The notes under the pieces were generated by a model. That model saw only the letters and a list, made by a program, of their open reading frames with translations. It had not been told where the DNA came from and searched no databases. From positions 41,122 to 105,121 of the forward strand of contig NZ_JAGOGJ010000009.1 of assembly GCF_017996735.1 (NCBI RefSeq): DNA of 64,000 nucleotides, written 5' to 3'. Each line of letters begins with the position of its first letter. The first letter of the stretch is position 1. The translations under genes and the position numbers were made by a program. Below, piece by piece: positions 63,817 through 64,000 of this stretch. Origin of the DNA: Niveispirillum sp. GTDB lineage: Bacteria > Pseudomonadota > Alphaproteobacteria > Azospirillales > Azospirillaceae.

Positions 63817-64000
63817 TGGTCCCCCGTGAGCGGACAGTTTGCTAAGCTTGGTTCGGCCTTATTGAAGGACGAGCGACATGGCGGGACAGAGGAAGCGATA
63901 TTCAGCGGATTTCAAGGCGAAGGTGGCACTTGAGGCGATCCGGGGCGAGTTGACGATGGCGCAGCTTGTGTCGAAGCACGGTGTTCACCAGACGATGATC
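63817..64000 (+). mobile_element. Left end of an IS3-family insertion sequence
   Basis: A terminal-repeat-like TGGTCCCCCGTGAG begins at about 63817, 61 bases before an IS3-type orfA. IS3-family ends commonly start with TG and carry a C-run like this. The right end is outside the window, so neither the inverted repeat nor a target duplication can be confirmed. Confidence 0.6.
63878..64000 (+). CDS. IS3-family transposase OrfA, N-terminal part
   Basis: 41 codons are visible before the window ends. RKRYSADFKAKVALEAI followed by LTMAQLVSKHGVH is the helix-turn-helix of IS3-family OrfA proteins. A weak GAAGGA lies about 11 bases before the ATG. The frameshift site and OrfB would lie beyond the edge. 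Confidence 0.88.
   Translation, partial: MAGQRKRYSADFKAKVALEAIRGELTMAQLVSKHGVHQTMI

Overview
The window is GC-rich alphaproteobacterial DNA. Three TonB-dependent receptors, many translationally coupled catabolic genes and dispersed palindromes with the core CCCGGCTTTCGCCGGG point to a Sphingomonadales-like or Azospirillaceae-like organism, but no rRNA or marker gene fixes the genus. No tRNA, rRNA, CRISPR array or phage gene was seen. About 49 complete protein genes, two edge-truncated genes and several decayed fragments are described.

Layout. (1) 1-2.4 kb: a Baeyer-Villiger-type flavin monooxygenase coupled to a cut-off SDR, divergent from a TetR regulator, with palindromic operator candidates between them. 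(2) 2.6-15.5 kb, minus strand: a glycoside-utilisation operon that starts with a TonB receptor and continues with a GH78 alpha-L-rhamnosidase, three different secreted or lipoprotein esterases (type-B carboxylesterase, alpha/beta hydrolase, tannase/feruloyl-esterase family), a small secreted protein and a GH3 beta-glucosidase. It looks built for acylated, rhamnosylated plant glycosides. (3) 15.8-29.2 kb: an alpha/beta hydrolase, a CoA ligase, and a plus-strand operon (aldehyde dehydrogenase, GFA protein, SDR, Zn alcohol dehydrogenase, SDR, acyl-CoA dehydrogenase, APH-fold kinase, crotonase, thiolase, nitronate-monooxygenase-family flavoprotein, crotonase) that ends at a clear intrinsic terminator. 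(4) 29.3-34.3 kb: TonB receptor, cytochrome P450 and AraC regulator in one unit, with a divergent [2Fe-2S] ferredoxin. (5) 34.4-50.0 kb: a twelve-gene minus-strand operon from a TonB receptor through CoA ligase, acyl-CoA dehydrogenase, kinase, SDR, FadJ-like bifunctional enzyme, MaoC hydratase, thiolase, two MDR oxidoreductases and SDR to a CocE-type hydrolase. (6) 50.6-53.1 kb: two divergent regulators, one a fused double TetR protein. (7) 53.2-62.7 kb: epoxide-hydrolase-like enzyme, HD-domain putative diiron protein, class II aldolase, HSL esterase, an unusual flavoprotein-CoA ligase fusion, crotonase, a large acyl-CoA dehydrogenase and an HxlR regulator. (8) 62.8-64 kb: a lower-GC SDR and the start of an IS3-family element.

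How the genes fit together. The theme is uptake of hydrophobic or glycosylated plant or terpenoid-like compounds by TonB receptors, removal of sugars and acyl groups, oxygenation (BVMO, P450, possibly the HD protein), CoA activation and beta-oxidation. The most distinctive point is that two separate operons each encode a translationally coupled acyl-CoA dehydrogenase of ACAD10/11 type followed by an APH-fold kinase. By analogy with mammalian ACAD10/ACAD11 and the bacterial levulinate (Lva) pathway, these pairs probably phosphorylate a hydroxyacyl-CoA and eliminate phosphate, which would let hydroxy acids from lactone or ring opening enter beta-oxidation. Also notable are the single-polypeptide flavoprotein-ligase fusion, the double TetR with tandem fossil copies of its own 3' end, and the HD protein with a complete six-ligand dinuclear metal signature.

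Limits: substrates are inferred, and starts were chosen by ribosome binding sites and overlaps. All identity counts were made by eye.
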